Shown one piece after another: positions 1 to 6,384 of a stretch of DNA of 8,691 bases. The translations under genes and the position numbers were made by a program. Within the stretch, counting starts at the first letter, position 1. Each line of letters begins with the position of its first letter. The notes below the pieces were generated by a model. The model searched no databases. It was not told the origin of the DNA and saw only the letters and a list, made by a program, of their open reading frames with translations. The DNA comes from Caulobacteraceae bacterium (GTDB taxonomy: Bacteria; Pseudomonadota; Alphaproteobacteria; Caulobacterales; Caulobacteraceae), in assembly GCA_947452665.1 (NCBI GenBank), contig CANGEH010000077.1:1-8691 (forward strand). Direction: 5' to 3'.

Positions 1-179
1 TCTTGCAAGACGTCAACCCCGACAAATTCAACGCCCAAATGATCCAGTATCTGCACGACCACGGCCGAGAAGCCGCAGCGCGGTTGATCGGGCACACCCT
101 TCATGAACAAGACCACGGGCTGTTCTGCGACAGTCTTGGCGATAAAGTCGGCGGCCGAATTGGGGACGGTGTCGGTCAT
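1..179 (-). CDS. grxD: Monothiol CGFS glutaredoxin, Grx4/GrxD family (3' part cut by window edge)
   Basis: The first 59 codons are visible; the gene runs off the left edge, and full-length relatives are about 110 residues. The protein shows VVLFMKG at residues 22-28, followed by VPDQPRCGFS, which is the signature of the class II monothiol glutaredoxins. The single active-site cysteine is C35. In this family, that cysteine and glutathione hold a bridging [2Fe-2S] cluster, used for cluster delivery and, with BolA partners, for iron sensing in the cytoplasm. Two ATGs are in frame, at 185 and 179. I chose 179 because an AAGAGA purine stretch sits 7 bases before it but only 1 base before the upstream ATG. 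The gene follows the bolA-family gene on the same strand after 89 bases, a pairing that fits the known Grx4-BolA complex. The family call is secure from the visible motif; the C-terminal half cannot be checked. Confidence 0.93.
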   Translation of the reverse strand, partial: MTDTVPNSAADFIAKTVAEQPVVLFMKGVPDQPRCGFSAVVVQILDHLGVEFVGVDVLQ

Positions 180-186
180 GATCATG

Positions 187-192
187 TCTCTT
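187..192 (-). promoter_or_regulatory. Ribosome binding site that decides the grxD start
   Basis: On the minus strand AAGAGA lies 7 bases upstream of the ATG at 179 and only 1 base upstream of the in-frame ATG at 185. Normal spacing therefore favours the downstream start. Confidence 0.55.
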
Positions 193-268
193 GATTGGAT
201 TGCTTTAGAGCTAGGGAGCCTTGGTGTCCCGGTCAAGGGCAAGGCCTGACCGCCAGCAGATAAAGGCC

Positions 269-511
269 CTAGTCCTGGACCGCTAGCGCCGCTGTCTCCA
301 GCGCCAGGGCATGCAGGGCGCCGCCCATCTTGCCCTTGAGCGCCGCATAGACCAGTTGATGTTGCCGCACCCGGCTAAGGCCCGCAAAGGCTGAGGACAC
401 AATCCGCGCCTTATAATGATCACCATCCCCGGCCAGATCCTGAATCTCGATCACGGCATCGGGGAAGGCTTCTCTTAAATCGGCTTCCAAGGCGGAGGCG
501 GGCATGGGCAT
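269..511 (-). CDS. bolA: BolA family protein (BolA/IbaG-like), glutaredoxin partner
   Basis: This is an 80-residue protein, the usual length for a short BolA-family member. It has the family core: GDGDHYKARIVS (residues 28-39), then the helix-turn-helix-like SRVRQHQLVYAAL (46-58), then GGALHALAL (63-71). H67 in the C-terminal LHAL is the invariant histidine used as a cluster ligand in BolA-Grx heterodimers, and H32 in the GDHY loop is the likely second ligand, as in BOLA1-type proteins; assigning ligands here is by analogy. The start at 511 has AAAGG 9 bases upstream. A second ATG at 505 lies too far from that site. It sits 35 bases after purL and 89 bases before grxD on the same strand. It probably works with the CGFS glutaredoxin in iron-sulfur handling. 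Whether it acts like E. coli BolA or IbaG cannot be decided from sequence alone. Confidence 0.93.
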   Translation of the reverse strand: MPMPASALEADLREAFPDAVIEIQDLAGDGDHYKARIVSSAFAGLSRVRQHQLVYAALKGKMGGALHALALETAALAVQD

Positions 512-546
512 GGATTGAAACCTTTTAAACTCTAAACCCAGATCGT

Positions 547-2787
547 TTAGGCTGGGGCGTCCATATAGGCGGGCATCCAGGCCTCATGGGCTGCGCGCAG
601 ATCATCAAGATCGAGGGCAAACAAGAGCCCGGCCAGACCCGAGACCGCCAGTTCACAACCCCCGGCCTGACCAATCACCCCATAAGGCACGCCAGCCGCC
701 GCGGCGCGACTATCGAGCGTGTCCAGATCACCGGCCGACAAGGCGACCAGATACCGGGCCTGGTCCTCACCCAGCAATTGCGCATGGTCGGGCAGGTCGC
801 CGGGCAAGGTCAAGAACACGCCCATATGCGAGGCCATGGCCATTTCCGCCGCCGCGATCAATAGGCCGCCATCGGACAGGTCATGCACCACTGTGGTCAG
901 GCCATCCAAGATCAGGCCCCGCACCAGATCGCCATTGCGGCGTTCCTGTGCCAGATCGACCGGCGGCGGCGCGCCCTCTTCGCGGCCCAAAAGGTCGCGC
1001 AAATAGATGGATGCGCCCAACTCGCCGGTCGAGGCGCCGATCAAGACTAGGGTCTGGCCATCCTGCAAACCGCCATACCCAGCCCTGCGACCATAGTCGG
1101 CAAGTAGGCCCACAGCCCCAACCGTGGGGGTTGGGGGAATGGCGGCGCCATTGGTCTCGTTATAAAGCGATACATTTCCCGACACGACGGGGAAGTCCAG
1201 AACTCGGCAGGCCTCGGCCATGCCATCAATGGCCCGAACAATCTGGCCCATAATTTCAGGGCGCTCAGGATTGCCGAAATTGAGATTATCCGTAATCGCG
1301 ATGGGCTCAGCGCCCACAGCCGTCAGATTGCGCCAAGCCTCGGCCACAGCCTGTTTGCCGCCCTCATAGGGATCAGCCTGGACATAGCGCGGCGTGCAGT
1401 CACTGGTCATGGCCAGAGCCTTGCGGGTGCCATGAACGCGGACCATGCCGGCATCAGCGCTGGTGGCGCTATCGGCTAGGGTGTCTGCCATAACATGGCG
1501 GTCATACTGCTCCCAAAGCCAACGCTTGGAAGCCATGTCCGGCGTGGATAGCAGCGCCAAGACGCAAGCGCGCCAGTCGGTTGGGGCTGGCACCTGTTCG
1601 GGGGTTAGGCGCGGCTGAAGCTCCGGTTGGACCCAGGGGCGATCATAGAGCGGCGCATCATCGGCCAGGGGGCCGAGCGGCAGATCACACACCACCTCGC
1701 CCTTATGCTTTAGCACAATCCGTCCGGTATCGGTGGTCCAACCGATCACGGCCGCATCCAGACCCCATTTTTCGAAGACGCGGTAAGCATCGGGCTCGCG
1801 GCCGGGCTTGAGGATGGCCAGCATCCGCTCCTGGCTTTCCGACAGCATCATTTCATAGGCGCTCATGCCCTCTTCACGCTGCGGTACAGCATCAAGATCC
1901 AGCGCAATACCAAGGCCACCGCGCCCGGCCATCTCGACCGAGGATGAGGTTAGGCCCGCAGCCCCCATGTCCTGAATGGCGGCAACCGCGCCAAGCCCCA
2001 TGAGTTCCAACGTTGCCTCGATCAGCAATTTTTCGGCGAACGGATCGCCAACCTGAACGGTCGGGCGCTTGTCTTCGGAATCCTCGTCAAACTCGGCCGA
2101 GGCCATGGTTGCGCCATGAATACCGTCGCGGCCGGTCTTGGAGCCAAAATAAACCACGGGCAGGCCAGGCGCTGGGGCCGCAGACAAAAAGATCTTGTCG
2201 GCATCGGCTAGGCCAACACACATGGCATTGACCAGGATATTGCCATTATAGCCGGCATGAAACTGGGTCTCGCCGCCCACGGTCGGCACGCCGACGCAAT
2301 TGCCATAGCCGCCAATACCGCTAACCACGCCTGAGACCAGACGCCGGGTCTTGGGGTGGGACGGCTCGCCGAACCGCAGCGCATTGAGCAGGGCAATCGG
2401 CCGCGCGCCCATGGTGAAGACATCGCGCATAATGCCGCCAACGCCGGTGGCTGCACCTTGATAGGGCTCGATATAGGAGGGGTGGTTGTGCGATTCCATC
2501 TTGAACACAGCCGCCTGGCCGTCGCCAATATCGATCACACCGGCATTTTCCCCCGGACCCAGCAGGACGCGCGGACCCGTGACCGGAAACTTGCGCAAAT
2601 GCTTGCGCGACGACTTATAGGAGCAGTGCTCGCTCCACATCACGCTAAACACGCCAAGCTCCACCAGATTGGGCTCGCGGCCCAACCGGGTCAGGACCAG
2701 GTCATATTCTTCGGCCTTTAGGCCAAATTCGCGGGCATAATCAGCCATAGACTTGGCGGCGGCGGCGGGCGGGGGAATCTTGCTCAT
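547..2787 (-). CDS. purL: Phosphoribosylformylglycinamidine (FGAM) synthase, large subunit PurL (small type)
   Basis: The 746-residue product matches the small PurL of the three-part FGAM synthase, which lacks a glutaminase domain and works with PurS and PurQ in the fourth step of purine synthesis (FGAR + ATP + glutamine to FGAM), in the cytoplasm. Visible family motifs are [10 protein letters not shown] at 51-60 with the catalytic histidine H54, GPGENAG at 77-83, and ESHNHPS at 98-104 followed by a glycine-rich GAATGVGG stretch. Further on are [17 protein letters not shown], and, in the second half, the repeated-fold motifs [11 protein letters not shown] and SGNVSLYNE. No stop, frameshift or missing block is seen. 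The ATG at 2787 has AGAAGA 7 bases upstream; an alternative Met14 has no such site. purS and purQ are not adjacent: the upstream neighbour is fghA, 80 bases away, with a hairpin between. bolA and grxD follow on the same strand. Confidence 0.98.
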   Translation of the reverse strand: MSKIPPPAAAAKSMADYAREFGLKAEEYDLVLTRLGREPNLVELGVFSVMWSEHCSYKSSRKHLRKFPVTGPRVLLGPGENAGVIDIGDGQAAVFKMESHNHPSYIEPYQGAATGVGGIMRDVFTMGARPIALLNALRFGEPSHPKTRRLVSGVVSGIGGYGNCVGVPTVGGETQFHAGYNGNILVNAMCVGLADADKIFLSAAPAPGLPVVYFGSKTGRDGIHGATMASAEFDEDSEDKRPTVQVGDPFAEKLLIEATLELMGLGAVAAIQDMGAAGLTSSSVEMAGRGGLGIALDLDAVPQREEGMSAYEMMLSESQERMLAILKPGREPDAYRVFEKWGLDAAVIGWTTDTGRIVLKHKGEVVCDLPLGPLADDAPLYDRPWVQPELQPRLTPEQVPAPTDWRACVLALLSTPDMASKRWLWEQYDRHVMADTLADSATSADAGMVRVHGTRKALAMTSDCTPRYVQADPYEGGKQAVAEAWRNLTAVGAEPIAITDNLNFGNPERPEIMGQIVRAIDGMAEACRVLDFPVVSGNVSLYNETNGAAIPPTPTVGAVGLLADYGRRAGYGGLQDGQTLVLIGASTGELGASIYLRDLLGREEGAPPPVDLAQERRNGDLVRGLILDGLTTVVHDLSDGGLLIAAAEMAMASHMGVFLTLPGDLPDHAQLLGEDQARYLVALSAGDLDTLDSRAAAAGVPYGVIGQAGGCELAVSGLAGLLFALDLDDLRAAHEAWMPAYMDAPA

Positions 2788-2810
2788 GGGTTGATCTTCT
2801 AACCTTGTTC

Positions 2811-2846
2811 GCAGGGGCGGGCGATAGGGCGCGTGCCCACCCCTGC
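2811..2846 (-). promoter_or_regulatory. Strong hairpin in the fghA-purL gap
   Basis: The plus-strand arms 2811-2822 (GCAGGGGCGGGC) and 2835-2846 (GCCCACCCCTGC) pair over 12 positions with one C/A mismatch. In the minus-strand transcript that position becomes a G-U wobble, so the stem is continuous in the direction of the genes. The loop is 12 bases. A smaller competing stem (GGGC at 2827-2830 with GCCC at 2835-2838) shares one arm. It lies 21 bases after the fghA stop and 23 bases before the purL ATG. No U-run follows it, so it is not a standard intrinsic terminator. It could be an mRNA processing or stability element, an attenuator or an operator. The structure is seen; the function is not known. 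Confidence 0.6.
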
Positions 2847-2867
2847 TGATTTCAGTCCATAAAAAGC

Positions 2868-3710
2868 CTAGGCCTTCAGACGCGCGGCATGAAAGGCCAG
2901 ATGATCGGCAATAAAGCTGGTAATGAAGAAATAGGAATGATCATACCCGGCCTGGCGGCGCACTGTGACCTTGCGACCCGCCTTGGCCGCTGCCGCCTCG
3001 ACTAATTCTGGTTTAAGCTGGTTTTCGAGGAAATTGTCGGCCAGCCCCTGATCAATCAGTATGTCGTCAAAGCTTGCCCCGGCCCCAGCCTCGATCAGAA
3101 GGCAGGCATCATGCGCGGCCCAATGCGCCTCGTCCGGCCCCAAATAGGCTCCAAAGGCCTTGCGGCCCCAATCACAGCGGGTCGGCGAGACGATGGGCGA
3201 AAAGGCGGACACCGACTTGAACAGGTCTGGATATTTCAAGGCCAGAGTCAGGGCCCCATGTCCGCCCATGGAATGGCCACTGACGCCGCGCCGGGCTGGG
3301 TCGGTTGGGAAATTGGCATCGACCGCCGCAATCAGGTCGCGGGTAATATAGGTTTCCATCTGGAAATGCGGGGCCCAAGGCGCCTGAGTAGAATTGATAT
3401 AAAAGCCTGCGCCCTGGCCCAGATCATAGGCGGCATCATCGGCAACGCCTTCGCCGCGCGGGCTGGTATCGGGCGCAACCACAATCAGCTTTAGCGCAGC
3501 AGCAGCGCCATAGGCCCCGGCCTTGGCGGTAAAGTTTTCTTCTGTACAGGTCAGGCCCGACAGCCAGATCACCGTCGCGAACGGCCCCTTGCCGTCTGGC
3601 ACAAAGATCGAAAACCGCATGGCTGTGCTGGTCGCGGCTGAATTATGGCGCACATAGGTCAAGGTGCCGCCGTGAACGCGGTGTTGGCCTAGGGTTTCAA
3701 TCTCGCTCAT
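2868..3710 (-). CDS. fghA: S-formylglutathione hydrolase
   Basis: The 280-residue alpha/beta-hydrolase is the normal length for S-formylglutathione hydrolase (EC 3.1.2.12), which splits S-formylglutathione to formate and glutathione in formaldehyde detoxification. The nucleophile elbow [10 protein letters not shown] holds S147. The other triad members are D225 in [11 protein letters not shown] and H258 in GYDHSYFFI, both in the contexts seen in human esterase D. The [10 protein letters not shown] block at 51-60 contains the family's conserved cysteine C55. I start the gene at 3710 (MSEIETLG) because AAGGA lies 7 bases upstream. An in-frame extension to 3749 would add 13 basic, unconserved residues and overlap trmJ further. 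The gene overlaps the trmJ end by 14 bases, which suggests translational coupling. The usual partner, glutathione-dependent formaldehyde dehydrogenase, is not in the window. Confidence 0.96.
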   Translation of the reverse strand: MSEIETLGQHRVHGGTLTYVRHNSAATSTAMRFSIFVPDGKGPFATVIWLSGLTCTEENFTAKAGAYGAAAALKLIVVAPDTSPRGEGVADDAAYDLGQGAGFYINSTQAPWAPHFQMETYITRDLIAAVDANFPTDPARRGVSGHSMGGHGALTLALKYPDLFKSVSAFSPIVSPTRCDWGRKAFGAYLGPDEAHWAAHDACLLIEAGAGASFDDILIDQGLADNFLENQLKPELVEAAAAKAGRKVTVRRQAGYDHSYFFITSFIADHLAFHAARLKA

Positions 3711-4512
3711 CGTCTTGTCCTTGGTTGGGTGTCTTGGTCTTGGCCGCAAAAGCCGTCGCCCTGGCCATGCGCGCCAGAACCTGGCCGCGGCCCCGGGTCA
3801 GGGCGGTTACGACGCCGCGCAGGGTGCGCACCTCCTGCTCTGACAGGCGAGAGCGGGCAAATACGGCGCGAAGGTTTCGGATCATAGAGGGCCGCTTTTC
3901 CGGCGGAAAGAAAAAGCCCGACGTATCCAGCTCTTTTTCCAGATGCTCATAAAATCCAAGCACCACGCCATGGTCCGCAGGCGGCGCGACCTCGTCAAAT
4001 GCCGCAGGCGGTGAATCATCCAGGGTCAGACGCCACTCATAGGCGTTCAGGGCTACGGCCTGGGCCAGATTGAGCGACCGAAACTTGGGGTCAATCGGTA
4101 TGGTGATAATGGCCTGGCAAAGCGCAATATCCAGCGTCTCTAGCCCTGCCCGCTCACCGCCAAACAATAGGCCAACCTTTTCGCCCGCGCGCACAGCTAG
4201 GCTTAGCTCAGCCGCGCCCTGGCGCGGTGTGATCACCGGCAATCTGGCCTCACGGGGGCGCGCCGTTGTGGCATATAAAAGATGCAGATCGGCGCAGGCA
4301 TCCTCTAGCCGGTCAAACACCTTGGCATTATCCAGCGGCCAGTCCGCGCCCGAGGCGCTGGCCCAGGCCCGCTTTTGCGGCCAGCCATCGCGCGGCCTGA
4401 CCAGACGCAGATCATAGAGGCCAAAATTGGCCATGACGCGCGCCACCGCCCCGATATTCTCGGCCAATTGCGGCGCGTTCAGTATGACGCAAGGGGGGAC
4501 AAGTTCGCTCAC
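3697..4512 (-). CDS. trmJ: TrmJ-type tRNA 2'-O-methyltransferase (SpoU/TrmH superfamily)
   Basis: The 271-residue protein shows the three SPOUT methyltransferase motifs: [20 protein letters not shown] from residue 12 (motif 1), [18 protein letters not shown] at 114-131 (motif 2), and [20 protein letters not shown] from 138 (motif 3), with SLNLAQAV forming the knotted SAM site. A C-terminal region with [15 protein letters not shown] and [23 protein letters not shown] matches the TrmJ extension. TrmJ methylates the ribose of nucleotide 32 in the anticodon loop of tRNAs, using SAM. The symbol rests on the C-terminal match; a related rRNA or tRNA target cannot be excluded. The start is a GTG at 4512 with no clear ribosome binding site; upstream in frame a stop comes before any ATG, and the next ATG inside falls within motif 1. 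The 3' end overlaps fghA by 14 bases. The gene is divergent from icd across 169 bases. Confidence 0.88.
   Translation of the reverse strand: MSELVPPCVILNAPQLAENIGAVARVMANFGLYDLRLVRPRDGWPQKRAWASASGADWPLDNAKVFDRLEDACADLHLLYATTARPREARLPVITPRQGAAELSLAVRAGEKVGLLFGGERAGLETLDIALCQAIITIPIDPKFRSLNLAQAVALNAYEWRLTLDDSPPAAFDEVAPPADHGVVLGFYEHLEKELDTSGFFFPPEKRPSMIRNLRAVFARSRLSEQEVRTLRGVVTALTRGRGQVLARMARATAFAAKTKTPNQGQDDERD
3718..3722 (-). promoter_or_regulatory. fghA ribosome binding site inside the trmJ coding end
   Basis: AAGGA on the minus strand lies 7 bases before the fghA ATG at 3710 and within the last codons of trmJ, which stops at 3697. It decides the fghA start and makes coupled translation likely. 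Confidence 0.75.
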
Positions 4513-4582
4513 GCCCCGCGATAGCCGAGGATGGGCTCAGAAGCAAATCCCCAGACAAATGGGCAAGCCTAACAAGGCACGA

Positions 4583-4611
4583 TTGCTCACCGCCGCGCAG
4601 CGGTCTATAGC
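4583..4611 (+). promoter_or_regulatory. Candidate sigma70-type promoter for icd
   Basis: TTGCTC (4583-4588) and TATAGC (4606-4611) are separated by 17 bases. Transcription would begin near 4618 and give a leader of about 64 bases. The spacer holds a short inverted repeat, ACCGC-N6-GCGGT (4589-4604). This is a consensus match by eye only. Confidence 0.4.
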
Positions 4612-4631
4612 CCTGTCGTCGCGAGCGGCAA
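4604..4631 (-). promoter_or_regulatory. Candidate sigma70-type promoter for trmJ-fghA, sharing its -10 with the icd promoter
   Basis: On the minus strand TTGCCG (4631-4626) and TATAGA (4609-4604) are separated by 16 bases. Transcription would begin near 4597, about 85 bases before the trmJ GTG. The -10 overlaps the icd -10 because CTATAG is a palindrome. This is weaker than the icd candidate. Confidence 0.3.
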
Positions 4632-4648
4632 GGCCCTGTGTGCCTTGC
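4628..4648 (+). repeat. Perfect 7-bp inverted repeat in the icd leader
   Basis: GCAAGGC (4628-4634) and GCCTTGC (4642-4648) pair exactly around a 7-base loop. The repeat lies in the predicted icd leader, 33 bases before the start codon, and overlaps the -35 of the minus-strand promoter candidate. It could be an RNA hairpin or a dyad for a repressor. No U-run follows directly, so it is not a terminator. Confidence 0.5.
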
Positions 4649-4670
4649 ATGAGATCGCGCCCCTTTTTAC

Positions 4671-4675
4671 GGGAG
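4671..4675 (+). promoter_or_regulatory. icd ribosome binding site
   Basis: GGGAG lies 6 bases before the ATG at 4682. It supports this start over the in-frame ATG at 4649, which would add 11 unconserved residues, and over longer extensions that run across the trmJ start region. Confidence 0.75.
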
Positions 4676-4681
4676 CCCAAT

Positions 4682-5893
4682 ATGGCCAAGATTAAAGTTG
4701 CCAATCCGGTCGTCGATCTCGACGGCGATGAAATGACCCGCATTATCTGGAAGCTGATCAAGGACAAGCTGATCTTCCCCTTCCTGGATCTCGATATCGA
4801 CTATTATGACCTGAGCATGGAACATCGCGACGCCACTGACGATCAGGTGACGATCGATGCGGCCAATGCCATCAAAAAGCACGGCGTCGGCATCAAGTGC
4901 GCCACCATCACGCCCGACGAGGCGCGCGTCGCCGAATTTGGCCTGAAAAAAATGTGGAAGTCGCCCAATGGCACCATCCGCAATATCCTAGGCGGCGTTG
5001 TGTTCCGCGAGCCAATCATTTGCCAGAACGTGCCGCGCCTCGTCCCCGGCTGGACCCAGCCGATCATTATCGGCCGTCACGCCTTTGGCGACCAATACAA
5101 GGCCACCGACTTTGTCGTGCCCGGCCCCGGCAAGCTGACCATGACCTTTGTCGGTGACGACGGAAAGGTCATCGAGCACGAGATCTTTACCTATCCCGGC
5201 GGCGGCGTGGCCATGGGCATGTATAATCTGGACGAGTCGATCCGCGAATTTGCCCGCGCCTCGCTCGCCTATGGCCTGCAACGCAAATACCCCGTCTATT
5301 TGTCGACCAAGAACACCATCCTCAAGGCCTATGATGGCCGGTTTAAGGACCTGTTCCAGGAAGTGTTCGATGCCGAATTTGCGACCGCTTTCAAGGCCGC
5401 TGGCATCACCTATGAGCACCGCCTGATTGATGACATGGTGGCCGCGGCGATGAAATGGTCCGGCGGCTTTGTCTGGGCCTGTAAGAATTATGACGGCGAT
5501 GTCCAGTCCGACACGGTCGCTCAAGGCTTTGGCTCTTTGGGTCTGATGACCTCGGTCCTAATGACCCCGGACGGCAAGGTGGTTGAAGCCGAGGCCGCCC
5601 ACGGCACGGTGACGCGTCACTATCGCCAGCATCAAAAGGGCGAGGCAACCTCGACCAATTCCATCGCCTCGATCTTTGCCTGGACCCAAGGCCTCAAGCA
5701 CCGCGCCAAGCTCGACAGCAATGCCGAACTGTCCCGCTTTGCTGAGACCCTAGAAAAGGTCTGCGTCGAGACCGTCGAACAGGGCCATATGACCAAGGAC
5801 CTGGCGCTTTTGGTTGGCGACAAACAAGGCTGGCTAACCACCGAAGGCTTTATCGACAAGATCGCTGAAAACCTCACCACGGCCATGGCCTAA
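4682..5893 (+). CDS. icd: NADP-dependent isocitrate dehydrogenase, eukaryote-like homodimeric type
   Basis: The 403-residue enzyme converts isocitrate and NADP+ to 2-oxoglutarate, CO2 and NADPH in the TCA cycle (EC 1.1.1.42). Sequence and numbering closely track human IDH1 rather than the E. coli type. [10 protein letters not shown] carries R100, FRE carries R109, and GRHAFGDQY carries R132 and Y139, the equivalents of the human substrate residues. K210 in [14 protein letters not shown] is the second catalytic residue. D250, D273 and D277 in LIDDM and NYDGDVQSD are the metal ligands. [10 protein letters not shown] with R312 and H313 selects NADP over NAD. The start at 4682 has GGGAG 6 bases upstream and the expected MAKIKV beginning; upstream in-frame sequence is G+C-rich and unconserved. 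A GNAT gene follows after 3 bases. No defect is seen. Confidence 0.98.
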   Translation: MAKIKVANPVVDLDGDEMTRIIWKLIKDKLIFPFLDLDIDYYDLSMEHRDATDDQVTIDAANAIKKHGVGIKCATITPDEARVAEFGLKKMWKSPNGTIRNILGGVVFREPIICQNVPRLVPGWTQPIIIGRHAFGDQYKATDFVVPGPGKLTMTFVGDDGKVIEHEIFTYPGGGVAMGMYNLDESIREFARASLAYGLQRKYPVYLSTKNTILKAYDGRFKDLFQEVFDAEFATAFKAAGITYEHRLIDDMVAAAMKWSGGFVWACKNYDGDVQSDTVAQGFGSLGLMTSVLMTPDGKVVEAEAAHGTVTRHYRQHQKGEATSTNSIASIFAWTQGLKHRAKLDSNAELSRFAETLEKVCVETVEQGHMTKDLALLVGDKQGWLTTEGFIDKIAENLTTAMA

Positions 5894-5896
5894 ACC

Positions 5897-6340
5897 ATGA
5901 CCACAGGCTGCACAGTTCGTGACCTTAGGGCTGCGGATCGTGCAGCCTGGGACCGGCTTTGGCAGGGCTATCTGGATTTCTACAAAGAGGATCTGGACCC
6001 TGCCATTACCGACTTGACCTTTGCCCGCCTGATCGACGAGGCCCATCCGTTTTTCGGCCTCGTCGCCGAACAGGACGGCCAACTGGTGGGTCTAGTCAAT
6101 AGCCTAGTCCATGCCTCGACCTGGTCGCGCCAGGGTTATTGTTATCTCGAAGACCTCTATGTCAGCGCCAATGTGCGCGGCGGCGGCGTTGGCCGCGCCC
6201 TGATCGAGGCGGTCTATGCCCGCGCCGATAAGCTTGGCCTAGACCGCGTCTATTGGGTCACGGACAAGGACAACACGTCTGCCCAGACCCTGTATGACAA
6301 GCTGGCGGCCCGGACTGGGGTGGTTACGTACCGGCGCTAG
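5897..6340 (+). CDS. GNAT-family N-acetyltransferase (HPA2/HPA3-like)
   Basis: The 147-residue protein is a single GNAT domain. The acetyl-CoA pyrophosphate loop (motif A) is VRGGGVGRAL at 93-102, after the strand YLEDLYVS at 83-90. The helix and strand of motif B follow, with YWVTDKDNTSAQTLYDKL at 119-136, and the chain ends in TYRR. N-terminal LWQGYLDFY and the HASTW and CYLEDL blocks resemble the small HPA2/HPA3-like acetyltransferases that modify amino groups of small molecules or peptides; the substrate here is unknown. The ATG lies 3 bases after the icd stop, with no clear ribosome binding site of its own, so translation probably depends on icd. An intrinsic-type terminator begins directly after the stop. 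The pairing with icd may be only transcriptional. Confidence 0.85.
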   Translation: MTTGCTVRDLRAADRAAWDRLWQGYLDFYKEDLDPAITDLTFARLIDEAHPFFGLVAEQDGQLVGLVNSLVHASTWSRQGYCYLEDLYVSANVRGGGVGRALIEAVYARADKLGLDRVYWVTDKDNTSAQTLYDKLAARTGVVTYRR

Positions 6341-6384
6341 CCCTCCCCTCCCCAAAATCAGGGAAGGGAGAGAGGGTTTGTTTT
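6341..6384 (+). terminator. Candidate intrinsic terminator for icd-GNAT
   Basis: A pyrimidine arm (6341-6353) pairs with a purine arm (6361-6376) around the loop AAAATCA. The stem has one C/A mismatch and a 3-base bulge, and is followed by TTTGTTTT (6377-6384). It begins immediately after the GNAT stop and overlaps the clpA stop codon at 6383-6385. The T tract is on the plus strand only, so it serves icd-GNAT; clpA has no clear intrinsic terminator. Confidence 0.6.

Noticed and set aside
218..245. Inverted repeat GCCTTG-N16-CAAGGC in the bolA-grxD gap
   Set aside because: Six base pairs with a 16-base loop is within chance for this composition, and there is no T tract or promoter-like element with it.
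532..550. Inverted repeat CTAAAC-N7-GTTTAG at the purL end
   Set aside because: Only 6 bp, A+T-rich and without a U-run after it on the minus strand; too weak to call a terminator between purL and bolA.
4427..4681. Upstream in-frame extension of icd by 85 codons
   Set aside because: It crosses the trmJ start region and the promoter area and matches nothing in the family; GGGAG and the conserved MAKIKV beginning place the start at 4682.
4988..5524. Minus-strand open frame (178 codons) opposite icd
   Set aside because: Fully antisense to the catalytic core of icd and without a recognisable domain; a coding-bias shadow.
6341..6376. G-quadruplex at the icd-GNAT/clpA junction
   Set aside because: Each strand offers only three G runs of three or more close together; a hairpin terminator explains the sequence better.
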